Both the position numbers and the translations under genes were made by a program. Positions 36,068 through 46,195 of a DNA stretch of 64,000 nucleotides are shown one piece after another. The DNA comes from Anabaena sphaerica FACHB-251 (lineage in GTDB: Bacteria; Cyanobacteriota; Cyanobacteriia; Cyanobacteriales; Nostocaceae), in NCBI RefSeq assembly GCF_014696825.1, contig NZ_JACJQU010000019.1, forward strand, positions 1 through 64,000, read 5' to 3'. Numbering within the stretch: position 1 is the stretch's first letter; each line of letters starts with the position of its first letter. A model generated the notes under the pieces. It was given only the letters and a program-made list of their open reading frames with translations, did not search any database and was not told where the DNA came from.

Positions 36068-36427
36068 TTAATTTTGTCTAATTTGTGAGATTTGTCTTGC
36101 TGTTTGTAATCGCTGCTGAATTAAATCAATAGTTTGTTGAGGTGTTTTAATTCCTTGAGTAGATTTCTTTTTAAAAGCATGGAGAACATAAACAGCGTCA
36201 TCTATTTTTATAGCATAAACAGTTCGGTAAGTGTCAGTTTGATAGTTGCTGCGAATTTCAAATACTCCATTTAATCCTTTTAATGGTTTGATTTTAGGAT
36301 GAGTTTGATTAGTTTGCACTCGGTAGAGAATATACCCAACTTCATCAATTACATCTTCAGGAAATTCTAAAAGTTCTTCTTTAGCAGAATTTACCCAGAT
36401 AACTGTTTTGATTGTATCATTAGTCAT
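36068..36427 (-). CDS. HigB/Gp49-like RelE-family toxin
   Basis: A 119-residue toxin of the phage-derived Gp49-like (HigB) group: VIWVNSAKEELLEFPEDVID then VGYILYRVQTNQTHPKIKPL, GVFEIRSNYQTDTYRTVYAI near 55-75, and HAFKKKSTQGIKTPQQTIDL near 85. The fold class cleaves mRNA on the ribosome. A second, separate toxin-antitoxin unit, placed directly upstream of the BrnTA unit on the same strand. Confidence 0.9.
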   Translation of the reverse strand: MTNDTIKTVIWVNSAKEELLEFPEDVIDEVGYILYRVQTNQTHPKIKPLKGLNGVFEIRSNYQTDTYRTVYAIKIDDAVYVLHAFKKKSTQGIKTPQQTIDLIQQRLQTARQISQIRQN

Positions 36428-36434
36428 AATTTAG

Positions 36435-38039
36435 TTAATAAACTATCTTCCCTGTTTTATCAATTAAGTGATCTTTTCCATTAATTGTTATTTTTGCTAA
36501 TCCTTCTTCAAAATTATAAGCATTATCAAACTGACAAGGAATAACTACTTGACCATTAGTATTTATATAACCACATTTATCTCCTATTCGTACATTTGCC
36601 AGTCCTTCTGAAAACCACACAGTCCTATCAAATTGACAAGAAATCACTATTTGACCATTAGTATTGATATATCCATATTTTTCTCCTATCTTTACGGCTG
36701 CTAGTCCTTCAGAGAACCAGTAAATCTGATTAAATTGACAAGGAATAACCATTTGACCATTAGTATTTATACACCCATACTTTTCTCCTATTTGTACCAT
36801 TGCTAGTTCTTCTGAAAATCTGAAAGCATAATCAAACTGACAGGGAATAATCACTTTACCATTGGTGTTGATATACCCGTATTTTCCTCCTATCTTTACG
36901 GCTCCTAGTCCTTCTGAAAACGAATCAGCACCATCAAACTGACAGGGAATAACTAATTTACCAATAGTATTGATAAATCCCCATTTTTCTTCTATTTTTA
37001 CTTTTGCTAGTCCTTTTGAAAACGAATCAGCATCATCAAACTGACAGGGAATAACTAATTTACCAATAGTATTGATAAATCCCCATTTTTCTTCTATTTT
37101 TACTTTTGCTAGTCCTTCTGAAAACGAATCAGCATCACCAAACTGACAGGGAATAACTAATTTACTAATAGTATTGATAAACTGTCATACCTAAAGCATA
37201 AATATCACTACTAAATTTAGGTTTACCCATAGCCTGTTCTAAAGGCGTATATCCCGGCGTACTAATACGAATAGTTCGGGTAGTAGAGCCTGATTTCATG
37301 GCAGTAGTGGTATTAATTTGTTTGATTGCACCAAAATCAATTAATACTAACTTACCATCCTTACGTCGCATAATATTGTCTGGTTTAATATCCCTATGAA
37401 TAACTTTGTTGTCATGGACATAAACCAATATTTCTAAAACATCTCGTAAAAGTTGAATTACTTCAGCTTCACTAAACTTTTTACCAGGACAGATTTCATT
37501 AGTTAAATCTTTGCCTTCAATAAATTCCTGAATTAAATAGACCTCTTGCAGAATTCATTTTATGTTAAAATGGAGGTTTGCCTTAATTTTAGCCAAAAGT
37601 TTAGAATTAAACGACTATCTTTAAATTTGCGATGCCTTCGGCGTTCGCGTAGCGTCTCGTATCCCTTACGGGACCGAAGGAATAGAGAGCGCAGCTATCG
37701 CAACAATACCCAAATACACATAAAACCTAAACCTCCTAATTGTAGCACAGGAACAATTGTGCAAGAGGTCTAATAAAAGTCTTCATCTTCCTGAAAATAG
37801 GCATACAATTTAGGAATTTGATCGTGGTTTTGACCTAATTTATATAAAATTTGTGCTTCTTGTTTAAATAAACGTATACTATCTCTATCAATTTCTGTAG
37901 GTTTTAACCGTTTAACCACACAAACCGGTTTAGGAGTAACAGGAATATCTAAATCTTCAGCAAGGTAAGTTTCCCCAAACCCACCTGCACCTAATTGTTT
38001 GATAATCTGGTAACGTTGACGGAGAATCTTACCAATCAT
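36435..38039 (-). pseudogene. Ser/Thr protein kinase with WG repeats, disrupted
   Basis: Three pieces of one gene lie in order on the minus strand. 38039-37770 encodes the kinase start (GKILRQRYQIIKQLGAGGFG, VVKRLKP, ending DEDF). The sequence is split by a 233-bp MITE (37539-37771); reading resumes with LIQEFIEGKDL. The kinase catalytic motif HRDIKPDN and DFG follow at ~37400-37330. Near 37185 the kinase reading frame stops at VYQYY and is joined, out of frame, to about seven 34-residue WG repeats (FINTIGKLVIPCQFD-type, ending EKWG or EKYG) down to 36435. The shared TTTATCAATACTAT at the junction suggests a recombination deletion. The kinase C-lobe is gone. Only the last four WG repeats form an open start-to-stop ORF (36854-36435). 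Confidence 0.82.
37539..37771. mobile_element. MITE inserted in the kinase gene
   Basis: Terminal inverted repeats AGACCTCTTGCA (37539-37550) and TGCAAGAGGTCT (37760-37771). Length 233 bp, no transposase ORF. The interior holds a GC-rich palindromic block (GATGCCTTCGGCGTTCGCGT, CCCTTACGGGACCGAAGG). Rejoining the flanks and removing one 3-bp ATT copy restores the kinase reading frame, which supports a 3-bp target duplication. Confidence 0.85.
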
Positions 38040-38084
38040 AAGATGTTATCTTTATAACCCTGTTTCTATCTATAATAACTGATA

Positions 38085-38135
38085 ATCTCTCTTTGCGTCT
38101 CTCTCTGCGCCTCTGCGTCTCTGCGTGAGAAAAAA
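38085..38135. repeat. Dispersed repeat TGCG(C/T)CTCTGCGT type
   Basis: TTTGCGTCTCTCTCTGCGCC and TCTGCGTCTCTGCGTGAG run upstream of mutS. The complement recurs at about 55487-55515 (CACGCAGAGGCGCAGAGACG). It is a low-complexity dispersed repeat, noncoding. Confidence 0.6.
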
Positions 38136-38224
38136 ATAAATAAACTTTAAGCGATCGCACTCCATCCCCCACATCACGCTATCATCAAAAATAGTGCCTA
38201 AACTGTGCAACCTCAGCATCTACC

Positions 38225-40843
38225 ATGACCACACCAGAAAGCAATCAACCAAATACACCTCTTAGCGATACAAAACTGGTAGAAGACCGCAGCAAGCTGA
38301 GTAAAATGTATCAGCACTATGTAGAAATGAAGGATAAATATCCTCATGCGTTGCTGCTATATCGCGTCGGTGATTTTTTTGAAACTTTTTTCCAAGACGC
38401 TGTAACCGTCTCCAGAGAATTAGAATTAGTTTTAACTAGTAAACATGGTGGTGAGCTTGGTCGTATTGCTATGACTGGTGTACCTCATCATGCTTGGGAA
38501 CGCTACACAACCCAACTGGTAGAAAAAGGTTATGCTGTAGTGATTTGTGACCAAGTTGAAGACTCTGCTGATGCTATTGGTTTAGTAAAGCGCGAAGTAA
38601 CCCGCATCCTCACACCAGGGACTTTACTAGAAGAAGGAATGCTCAAAGCAAGTCGTAATAACTACTTAGCCGCTGTGGTAATTGCGGTGAATCATTGGGG
38701 TTTAGCCTATGCAGATATATCAACTGGGGAATTTCTCACCTGTCAAGGTAGTGATTTAGAACACCTGACTCAAGAGTTAATGCGATTGCAACCTTCAGAA
38801 GTGTTGTTTCCTACAAATGCTCCTGATTTGGGTAGTTTACTACGTCCGGGGGAAACCTCACCCTCCCTTCCCCAATGCTTACCACCGACATTTTGTTATA
38901 GTTTGCGCTCGCAACTTCCCTTTTCTCAAGCCGAAGCTAGAAGTAAATTATTGCAGAAATTCAAATTGCGATCGCTCGAAGGGTTAGGTTGTGAACATCT
39001 CCCCCTCGCAGTTCGCGCTGCTGGTGGACTACTGGAATACATCGAAGATACACAAAAAGAAAACACCGTTTCTTTGCAACTATTACACACCTATACACTC
39101 ACAGATTATCTGATCGTTGACCACCAAACCCGACGCAACTTAGAAATTACCCAAACCGTTCGCGATGGTACATTTCACGGTTCTTTGTTGTGGTCTTTAA
39201 ACAGAACCAGCACCGCAATGGGAGGAAGAGCTTTAAGAAGATGGTTGTTACAACCGCTACTTGATATCAAAGGCATTCGAGCGCGACAAGATACCATTCA
39301 AGAACTACTGGAAAATACCTCTTTACGTCAAGATTTACGGCAGTTATTACGGCAAATCTACGATTTAGAACGGTTAACAGGTCGTGCAGGTTCAGGGAGA
39401 GCAAACGCACGAGATTTAATGGCTTTAGCTGATTCTTTCTCCCGTTTACCGGAATTATCTCGTATAGTGGAAGATGCGCGATCGCCTTTTCTCAAAGCTT
39501 TACAAAAAGTCCCACCTATATTAGAAGAATTAGCAAAAAAGTTACACGCCCACATCGTGGAATCACCACCCACCCATTTAAAAGAAGGTGGTTTAATTCG
39601 TCCCGGTATAAATCCCCTATTGGATGAAAGAAAAGCTACAGTAGAAGCAGATCAACAATGGATTGCAAATTTAGAAGTTGATGAAAGAGCGAGAACGGGA
39701 ATTCCCAACTTAAAGGTAGGTTTTAATAAAACTTTTGGTTATTACATCAGTATTTCTCGTTCTAAATCTGACCAAGTTCCAGAAAATTACATCCGTAAGC
39801 AAACGCTGACAAATGAGGAACGTTACATTACTCCAGACTTGAAAGAACGAGAAGCACGGATATTGACAGCAAGGGACGATTTAAATCAGTTGGAATATGA
39901 GATTTTTGCCGCTTTACGGGATGAGGTGGGTTCTCACGCGGAAACCATTCGCAATATTTCTCGTGCGGTAGCTGCTGCTGATGTATTATGTGGTTTGGCT
40001 GAGTTGGCTGTCCATCAAGGTTACTGTCGTCCTGAAATGGTGAACGGACGGGAAATTGAGGTTGTTGATGGTCGTCATCCGGTTGTTGAACAGTCTTTAC
40101 CTGCTGGGTTTTTTGTTCCTAATTCGACTTGGTTAGGAGGAATGAACCACGAAGGAGCGAAGGACACGAAGGAAGAAGGGAAGAAGGAAGAGAAGAAGAA
40201 TGTTGTCCCTATCTCTCTACGTTCTTATCCTGATTTGGTGATTTTGACGGGTCCCAATGCTAGTGGGAAGAGTTGTTATTTACGGCAGGTGGGTTTAATT
40301 CAGTTAATGGCGCAAATTGGTAGTTTTGTACCTGCTAGGTCGGCGAGGTTGGGGGTGTGCGATCGCATTTTTACCCGTGTTGGTGCTGTTGATGATTTAG
40401 CAACTGGTCAATCTACTTTTATGGTAGAAATGAATGAAACTGCAAATATTCTCAATCATGCAACTGCTAAATCTTTGGTTTTATTAGATGAAATTGGTCG
40501 TGGAACTGCAACTTTTGATGGTCTTTCTATTGCTTGGGCTGTGGCAGAATATTTAGCAGTGGAAATTAAATCTCGGACTATTTTTGCAACTCATTATCAT
40601 GAGTTAAATGAATTAGCTAGTATTGTTCCTAATGTGGCTAATTATCAAGTGACTGTGAAAGAGTTACCTGATCAAATTATCTTTTTACATCAAGTTCAAC
40701 CCGGTGGTGCTGATAAATCTTATGGTATTGAAGCGGGAAGATTAGCGGGTTTACCTGCGGTTGTAATAAAGCGTGCAAAACAGGTAATGGGACAAATTGA
40801 AAAACACAGTAAAATTGCCATGGGTTTGAGGGAAGGACTATAA
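38225..40843 (+). CDS. mutS: DNA mismatch repair protein MutS
   Basis: MutS binds mismatches and drives repair by ATP hydrolysis. The 872-residue protein has the mismatch-reading domain with the F-x-E motif near 50 ([14 protein letters not shown]), connector, lever and clamp regions, then the ABC-type ATPase: Walker [12 protein letters not shown] near 677, [11 protein letters not shown], Walker [17 protein letters not shown] near 757, and the THYHEL switch. Between residues ~639 and 660 lies an extra Lys/Glu-rich segment ([19 protein letters not shown]) encoded by a dispersed repeat (~40142-40200) just before the ATPase domain. No mutL is adjacent. Confidence 0.96.
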   Translation: MTTPESNQPNTPLSDTKLVEDRSKLSKMYQHYVEMKDKYPHALLLYRVGDFFETFFQDAVTVSRELELVLTSKHGGELGRIAMTGVPHHAWERYTTQLVEKGYAVVICDQVEDSADAIGLVKREVTRILTPGTLLEEGMLKASRNNYLAAVVIAVNHWGLAYADISTGEFLTCQGSDLEHLTQELMRLQPSEVLFPTNAPDLGSLLRPGETSPSLPQCLPPTFCYSLRSQLPFSQAEARSKLLQKFKLRSLEGLGCEHLPLAVRAAGGLLEYIEDTQKENTVSLQLLHTYTLTDYLIVDHQTRRNLEITQTVRDGTFHGSLLWSLNRTSTAMGGRALRRWLLQPLLDIKGIRARQDTIQELLENTSLRQDLRQLLRQIYDLERLTGRAGSGRANARDLMALADSFSRLPELSRIVEDARSPFLKALQKVPPILEELAKKLHAHIVESPPTHLKEGGLIRPGINPLLDERKATVEADQQWIANLEVDERARTGIPNLKVGFNKTFGYYISISRSKSDQVPENYIRKQTLTNEERYITPDLKEREARILTARDDLNQLEYEIFAALRDEVGSHAETIRNISRAVAAADVLCGLAELAVHQGYCRPEMVNGREIEVVDGRHPVVEQSLPAGFFVPNSTWLGGMNHEGAKDTKEEGKKEEKKNVVPISLRSYPDLVILTGPNASGKSCYLRQVGLIQLMAQIGSFVPARSARLGVCDRIFTRVGAVDDLATGQSTFMVEMNETANILNHATAKSLVLLDEIGRGTATFDGLSIAWAVAEYLAVEIKSRTIFATHYHELNELASIVPNVANYQVTVKELPDQIIFLHQVQPGGADKSYGIEAGRLAGLPAVVIKRAKQVMGQIEKHSKIAMGLREGL

Positions 40844-40874
40844 AACTAACTCCATCAAATCTTCTAGCACTCAG

Positions 40875-40936
40875 ATCCCCGACTTCTAGCAATAAATCAT
40901 GATTTATTGACATAATTAAATAAAGAAGTCGGGGAT
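40875..40936. terminator. Inverted repeat after mutS
   Basis: ATCCCCGACTTCT (40875-40887) pairs with AGAAGTCGGGGAT (40924-40936); the intervening 36 bases contain an inner AATCATGATT palindrome. The stem is long enough to act as a bidirectional terminator between the converging mutS and PEP-synthase-like genes. It is also a recurring cyanobacterial repeat type. Confidence 0.55.
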
Positions 40937-41018
40937 ATATGTATTACTGATTTCTTCCTTTGCACCTTTGCGCGAAACTTAATCAAAATGTAATTCAATA
41001 ACCTAAAAATTTCTATAA

Positions 41019-43424
41019 TTACGAATTACCCAAAAGTTTCCTAGCAGCTGCTAAAAGTAACCTCTGTTCAGCACGAGCGATCGCTTGATAAGTCCTCTCC
41101 ACAGCTTCCGGTTCCACAGAAATAGAAGTAATACCCCATTCCACCAACTTATCAATAATTTCTGGATATAAAGCAGGTGCTTGACCGCAGATTGAACAAG
41201 GAATCCCCCCATCTTTAGCCATCTTAATTAATTGAGCGATCGCACCCATTACCGCTGGATGACGTTCATCAAATATACTTGCTAAATCTCCCTGTTCCCG
41301 ATCTACACCTAAAATTAATTGCGTCAAGTCATTAGTGCCAATAGAAATACCCGCTACCCCAGCTTTAATATATTCTGGCAATAAAAACAGTACACTCGGT
41401 ACTTCTGCCATGATCCATAATTGAAAATGAGGATTTTGAGTTAAACCTACTTGCTCAACTTTACGACGACAAAATACAAATTCTTCCACAGTCCGCACAA
41501 AAGGCAACATCAAACGAATATTGGTGTAATCATTTTTTTGTAACCACATCAAAGCCTTCAATTCTAATTCAAAAACAGCCGGATTGCGTAAATAACTCCA
41601 AGTCCCATGTTCACCTAATATCGACTGTGGTGAAGATTGTCCACTATCACAAAAAGAAGGTAAATCCTGTGGTCGCCAATCTAAAGACCGATATAAAATA
41701 GGTCTTGGTGCAAAAGCCCGCGCAAACTTTTTAATCTGTGCAGATAGAGTTTCTAATAATTCTGACTGTCTTCCATCCAACAGCCAAGCATGAGGATTTT
41801 GTCCCTCCAAAATATTTAACATCATCAATTCTGAACGTAATAATCCCACCCCATCTACAGGCAAATTTTGGACTTTTTCAATCAAATTAGGTTGACTGAG
41901 ATTAACTAATAGTTGGGTAGCAATCATAGGTAGGGGTTTAGCAATGCTAAACCCGTACTGGGGCTGATCTGACTTATTCTCAAGTGGCTCCTTTGTGTAC
42001 TGGTGTGATGAAATTTTCTCCCCATCTCCCCATCTTCCCATCTCCCCATCAGGCCAGTTATCGCCCTCTCCTCCACTGCGATAAACTTCTCCCCTGTCAC
42101 CATCAAGCATTAGTCTTTCGCCAGTTTGAATTAACTTTGTGGCATTTTTGGCACTGACTACAGCAGGAATACCCAATTCCCTAGATAAAATCGCCGCGTG
42201 GCTGGTTAGTCCTCCTCGTTCTGTAATAATCCCCCCCACTTCATGTAGTAAAGGCAACCAATCAGGAGTGATTGCTGGGGCGATTATGATTACTCCCTTT
42301 GGCACTCCCTTGGCAATTTGTTCTGGTTTGGGTTGTGAACTAACAATCACATAAGCAGTAGCCATCACACGTCCCCTAGCAGCCCCTATGCCTTTGAGGA
42401 AGTGCAAGCTAGTAACTAAAGATGGAGGGGCGCTAATTTGAGTAATGTAAAGCTTCGGGGCTGAAGTTGCTTCGGTAATTGTCCACTTTATAGTTAATTT
42501 TGCCCCTAGTTCACTCACTAGTTGATTGCCTAAATGAATTATTTGCTGTCGGAAATCTTCTGGTAAAGCATACTGTTTTTGCTGATGCTCACTGAGTAGG
42601 TAGGCCAACAAACAATTGTGTTCTGTCATCAATACTGATGTAGACAGGGATTGCGCCGCCGCAACAGATGTAAAATCACCAACAGAATAGGCGAGAATTT
42701 TATTTCCCAATTGTTGTTCTTGAACAACTCCGGTTTTTTCTTCGATGTAGTAAACATCTGGTAATACTTCGCCCCTGTTAATAGCTACTCCTAATCCATA
42801 AGTGGCTTCAATCTCCCAGCCTAATGTGTCGGCTTTGAATGAACCGGAGGCGATCGCATTTTCCACCGGTTGCACTAACACCCCTAAATTAATTTGTTTG
42901 AAGTTAATGCCTACACTCTGCCAATATAGGAGACTTCTGGCACGAAACAACTGGCTCCAAGTTTGCTTTAACCCTTGAGCGATCGCTTCAGAATCACAAA
43001 CACAAAAAACCGACTCCAGCAACCCAGAGATATTGCCCATCACCTGATTAACAGATGATACGCTCAGTGTAGGACGCAAAATTAAACATTTCCCTTCCCA
43101 AGTTTTAGCAGCTTGGAAAATCTTATTCACCCAGTGCTGTGGAACAGTACCAGAAATAATTTCCTGACGCAAGCGGCCAGCCACCTGTTGAAGTTGTAGC
43201 CAATTACCTACATCCAAATGTAGCGACGAATAGGGCAAGTCCGCAACCAACGGCTCTGAACTATTGAGAGTTTCTAGAAATTTTCGTCCAACGTCCGCCC
43301 CAACCACAAAACCAGGCGCTACTGGATAGCCCCTTTGCATAATTCTGCTCAAGTAAAACGCTTTATCGCCAACCTGGGCGCGGTCTTGTGGTGTAATCTG
43401 GTCAAGCCAGTAGAGTTTGTCCAC
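41019..43424 (-). CDS. Phosphoenolpyruvate synthase-like protein
   Basis: An 801-residue PEP-utilising enzyme. The N-terminal ATP-grasp-like nucleotide domain (DKAFYLSRIMQRGYPVAPGF, ~20-330) is followed by the mobile phosphohistidine domain with GGLTSHAAILSRELGIPAVV (catalytic His near 410). The C-terminal TIM-barrel PEP/pyruvate domain (~500-790) has GLLRSELMML, SIGTNDLTQLILGVDRE and CSICGQAP with the catalytic Cys. It probably converts pyruvate and ATP to PEP, AMP and phosphate. A hydrophilic insert around residues 452-485 (GDNWPDGEMGRWGDGEK...) between the His and PEP domains is encoded partly by STRR heptamers. Confidence 0.85.
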   Translation of the reverse strand: MDKLYWLDQITPQDRAQVGDKAFYLSRIMQRGYPVAPGFVVGADVGRKFLETLNSSEPLVADLPYSSLHLDVGNWLQLQQVAGRLRQEIISGTVPQHWVNKIFQAAKTWEGKCLILRPTLSVSSVNQVMGNISGLLESVFCVCDSEAIAQGLKQTWSQLFRARSLLYWQSVGINFKQINLGVLVQPVENAIASGSFKADTLGWEIEATYGLGVAINRGEVLPDVYYIEEKTGVVQEQQLGNKILAYSVGDFTSVAAAQSLSTSVLMTEHNCLLAYLLSEHQQKQYALPEDFRQQIIHLGNQLVSELGAKLTIKWTITEATSAPKLYITQISAPPSLVTSLHFLKGIGAARGRVMATAYVIVSSQPKPEQIAKGVPKGVIIIAPAITPDWLPLLHEVGGIITERGGLTSHAAILSRELGIPAVVSAKNATKLIQTGERLMLDGDRGEVYRSGGEGDNWPDGEMGRWGDGEKISSHQYTKEPLENKSDQPQYGFSIAKPLPMIATQLLVNLSQPNLIEKVQNLPVDGVGLLRSELMMLNILEGQNPHAWLLDGRQSELLETLSAQIKKFARAFAPRPILYRSLDWRPQDLPSFCDSGQSSPQSILGEHGTWSYLRNPAVFELELKALMWLQKNDYTNIRLMLPFVRTVEEFVFCRRKVEQVGLTQNPHFQLWIMAEVPSVLFLLPEYIKAGVAGISIGTNDLTQLILGVDREQGDLASIFDERHPAVMGAIAQLIKMAKDGGIPCSICGQAPALYPEIIDKLVEWGITSISVEPEAVERTYQAIARAEQRLLLAAARKLLGNS

Positions 43425-43586
43425 TCAAATCATTAGGTGTCATTTGTTCAGGTGTTAGGTATCATCTGTCAGTTATCGACCCACCGACTTGATGATAAAA
43501 TGCTATTCCAGATTTTTTTATTATGCCGAATTTATGTAGTAGCCTTGTTAGCCAATTTCACGTCAATATTATTTACTACTGACTTT

Positions 43587-43616
43587 TTGACACCATATTA
43601 CCAATTAACGTAGAAT
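43587..43616 (+). promoter_or_regulatory. Putative promoter of mgtC-like gene
   Basis: TTGACA (43587-43592) and TAGAAT (43611-43616) are separated by 18 bases, about 30 bases upstream of the start codon. Sigma-70-type boxes are visible; not proven. Confidence 0.5.
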
Positions 43617-43646
43617 ATAATGTTGTTTGTTGTAAATTAGAATTAA

Positions 43647-44105
43647 TTGACAAACCCTTATTACATTGCCAGCAATGATTGGCTTAATATCTGCTTTCGG
43701 CTCTGTCTGGCACTGCTGATTGGTTCAATTATAGGCTTAGAACGGCAACTCAAGCGTAAACCAGCTGGGTTAAGAACTCATATGTTAGTCAGTTTGGGTT
43801 CGGCTGTGTTTACTATCACTGCTATCCAAGTCGGAGGAGAAAAAATCAGTGCCGATGCTCTCAGTCGCGTCATTCAAGGAATTGCTGCTGGAGTGGGATT
43901 TCTCGGTGCTGGAGAAATTTTGCGCGAATCTTCTCAAAAATCACAATCAATTGAAATTCATGGTCTTACTTCGGCCGCAGCTATTTGGGTGGCAGCTGCT
44001 TTAGGAATTGCCTCTGGGTGTGGTTTATGGCAGCTAGGATTAATTGCTGCTGTGTTGACAGTTATAGTTCTGAATTTATTTAAAAAATTAGAAAAATTTT
44101 ATTAG
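43647..44105 (+). CDS. MgtC/SapB family membrane protein
   Basis: A 152-residue inner-membrane protein with about four hydrophobic helices. The MgtC signature is clear: RLCLALLIGSIIGLERQLKR, KPAGLRTHMLVSLGSAVFTI, RVIQGIAAGVGFLGAGEILRE and GLTSAAAIWVAAALGIASGCG. The cytoplasmic C-terminal domain of longer MgtC proteins is absent. The family is linked to growth in low magnesium. The start is TTG at 43647, because it keeps the family N-terminus (NDWLNICFRLCLALL). Confidence 0.9.
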   Translation: MTNPYYIASNDWLNICFRLCLALLIGSIIGLERQLKRKPAGLRTHMLVSLGSAVFTITAIQVGGEKISADALSRVIQGIAAGVGFLGAGEILRESSQKSQSIEIHGLTSAAAIWVAAALGIASGCGLWQLGLIAAVLTVIVLNLFKKLEKFY

Positions 44106-44130
44106 TCATTAGTTATTAGTCATTGGTGAT
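44103..44130. repeat. STRR array (TTAGTCA)
   Basis: TTAGTCATTAGTTATTAGTC then ATTGGTGA at the end of the mgtC-like gene; a short heptamer array that begins within its stop region. Confidence 0.6.
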
Positions 44131-44164
44131 AATCAATAAAAAATTCGTTGATCCGGTTTCAAAA

Positions 44165-44611
44165 TCAGTGTGTGCCATTAGTCATGGGTCTTTGTGTAAA
44201 ACTAAACAAATTCAATGCTTTGGCAAAAATTTCTTCGTCTGCTCTTGTTTGCAGAATTGATTTAACTAAATTAATAAATTCTAAATCCGATATATCATCA
44301 TTATCTATGATTTTACTCGCCGCATAAAAACTCACATCATCAATACTTAATTCATTAGTAATACCTGTTTGAAATCTAGAAGTTTTACTGTACCAAGAAA
44401 GCGATTTACCACGTAATGTAAATTGAAACCAGATAATTTTCTCATTTTTTAATTCCAAAAAAATATCAAAATAAGGTTCTCCTCCTTGAAGCCACATTCT
44501 CTCTGTATCTGCTTTTTCACATGGTTTCAGTAGCTTTGGCTCAATCACTCTCAAGGATGCACTTAGTAATGCAATCTCTTTTTTATCTAATACATGACTT
44601 TTTTGATTCAT
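44165..44611 (-). CDS. Hypothetical protein
   Basis: A 148-residue, soluble-looking protein I cannot assign. It opens MNQKSHVLDKKEIALLSASL and contains WLQGGEPYFDIFLELKNEKI, WFQFTLRGKSLSWYSKTSR and a C-terminal helical part (LEFINLVKSILQTRADEEIF). No signal peptide, membrane segment or known catalytic motif. The ATG at 44611 was preferred to a TTG twelve codons upstream that lies at an STRR array. The gene stands alone between mgtC-like and recF, in a repeat-rich stretch. Confidence 0.65.
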   Translation of the reverse strand: MNQKSHVLDKKEIALLSASLRVIEPKLLKPCEKADTERMWLQGGEPYFDIFLELKNEKIIWFQFTLRGKSLSWYSKTSRFQTGITNELSIDDVSFYAASKIIDNDDISDLEFINLVKSILQTRADEEIFAKALNLFSFTQRPMTNGTH

Positions 44612-44639
44612 ATCCAAATTATTTACCAGAAACTTTAAA

Positions 44640-44860
44640 AATACCAATTACCAATTACCAATTACAAAGAAGGCAGGAGGCAGGAGGGAAGAAGTAAGAA
44701 TTAAAACTTTAGTTCTGGGTCTAAAGCCCAGTTTAAAAGAGGAATTGTATCGAGACGCATAGCGCCAGATACAAAGCGTCCTTGCTTCAATCCCACGTAG
44801 AGAAAACGTGGGTTCCTCCTGCCTCCTGCCTCCTATCTCCTGCCTCTTGAACCTACAGCA
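44640..44860. repeat. STRR arrays and hairpin upstream of recF end
   Basis: CCAATTA units (44645-44665), GGCAGGA units (about 44671-44686) and CTCCTGC units (44815-44845) surround a unique ~100-base segment with a hairpin CCACG/CGTGG near 44793-44811. No gene is seen in this 0.3-kb gap. Confidence 0.6.
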
Positions 44861-44938
44861 GATTGCAGATCAATGAGGTAGATAATCTAAATTTAAACCT
44901 ATACACAAAGCCAGTTTTACTCCTGACTCCTGCTGTAT

Positions 44939-46054
<1,116 letters not shown>

Positions 46055-46084
46055 AAGGTTAGGTAATAGGTAATTGGAGGTAAG

Positions 46085-46195
46085 AGGCAGAAATTAATTA
46101 TTTAATTTTGGATTTTGGATTTCGGATTTTGGATTGTAATTATTCATTTCCAATCTCCCCATCTCCCCATCTCCCCATTTCCCCAATTACCAATT
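46085..46195. repeat. STRR arrays between recF and the P-type ATPase
   Basis: TTTTGGA units (46102-46135), TCTCCCCA units (46154-46180) and a CCAATTA unit directly before the ATPase stop. Noncoding. Confidence 0.7.

Noticed and set aside
37546-37773. 75-codon plus-strand ORF in the kinase region
   Set aside because: It coincides almost exactly with the MITE at 37539-37771 and reads through its palindromes.
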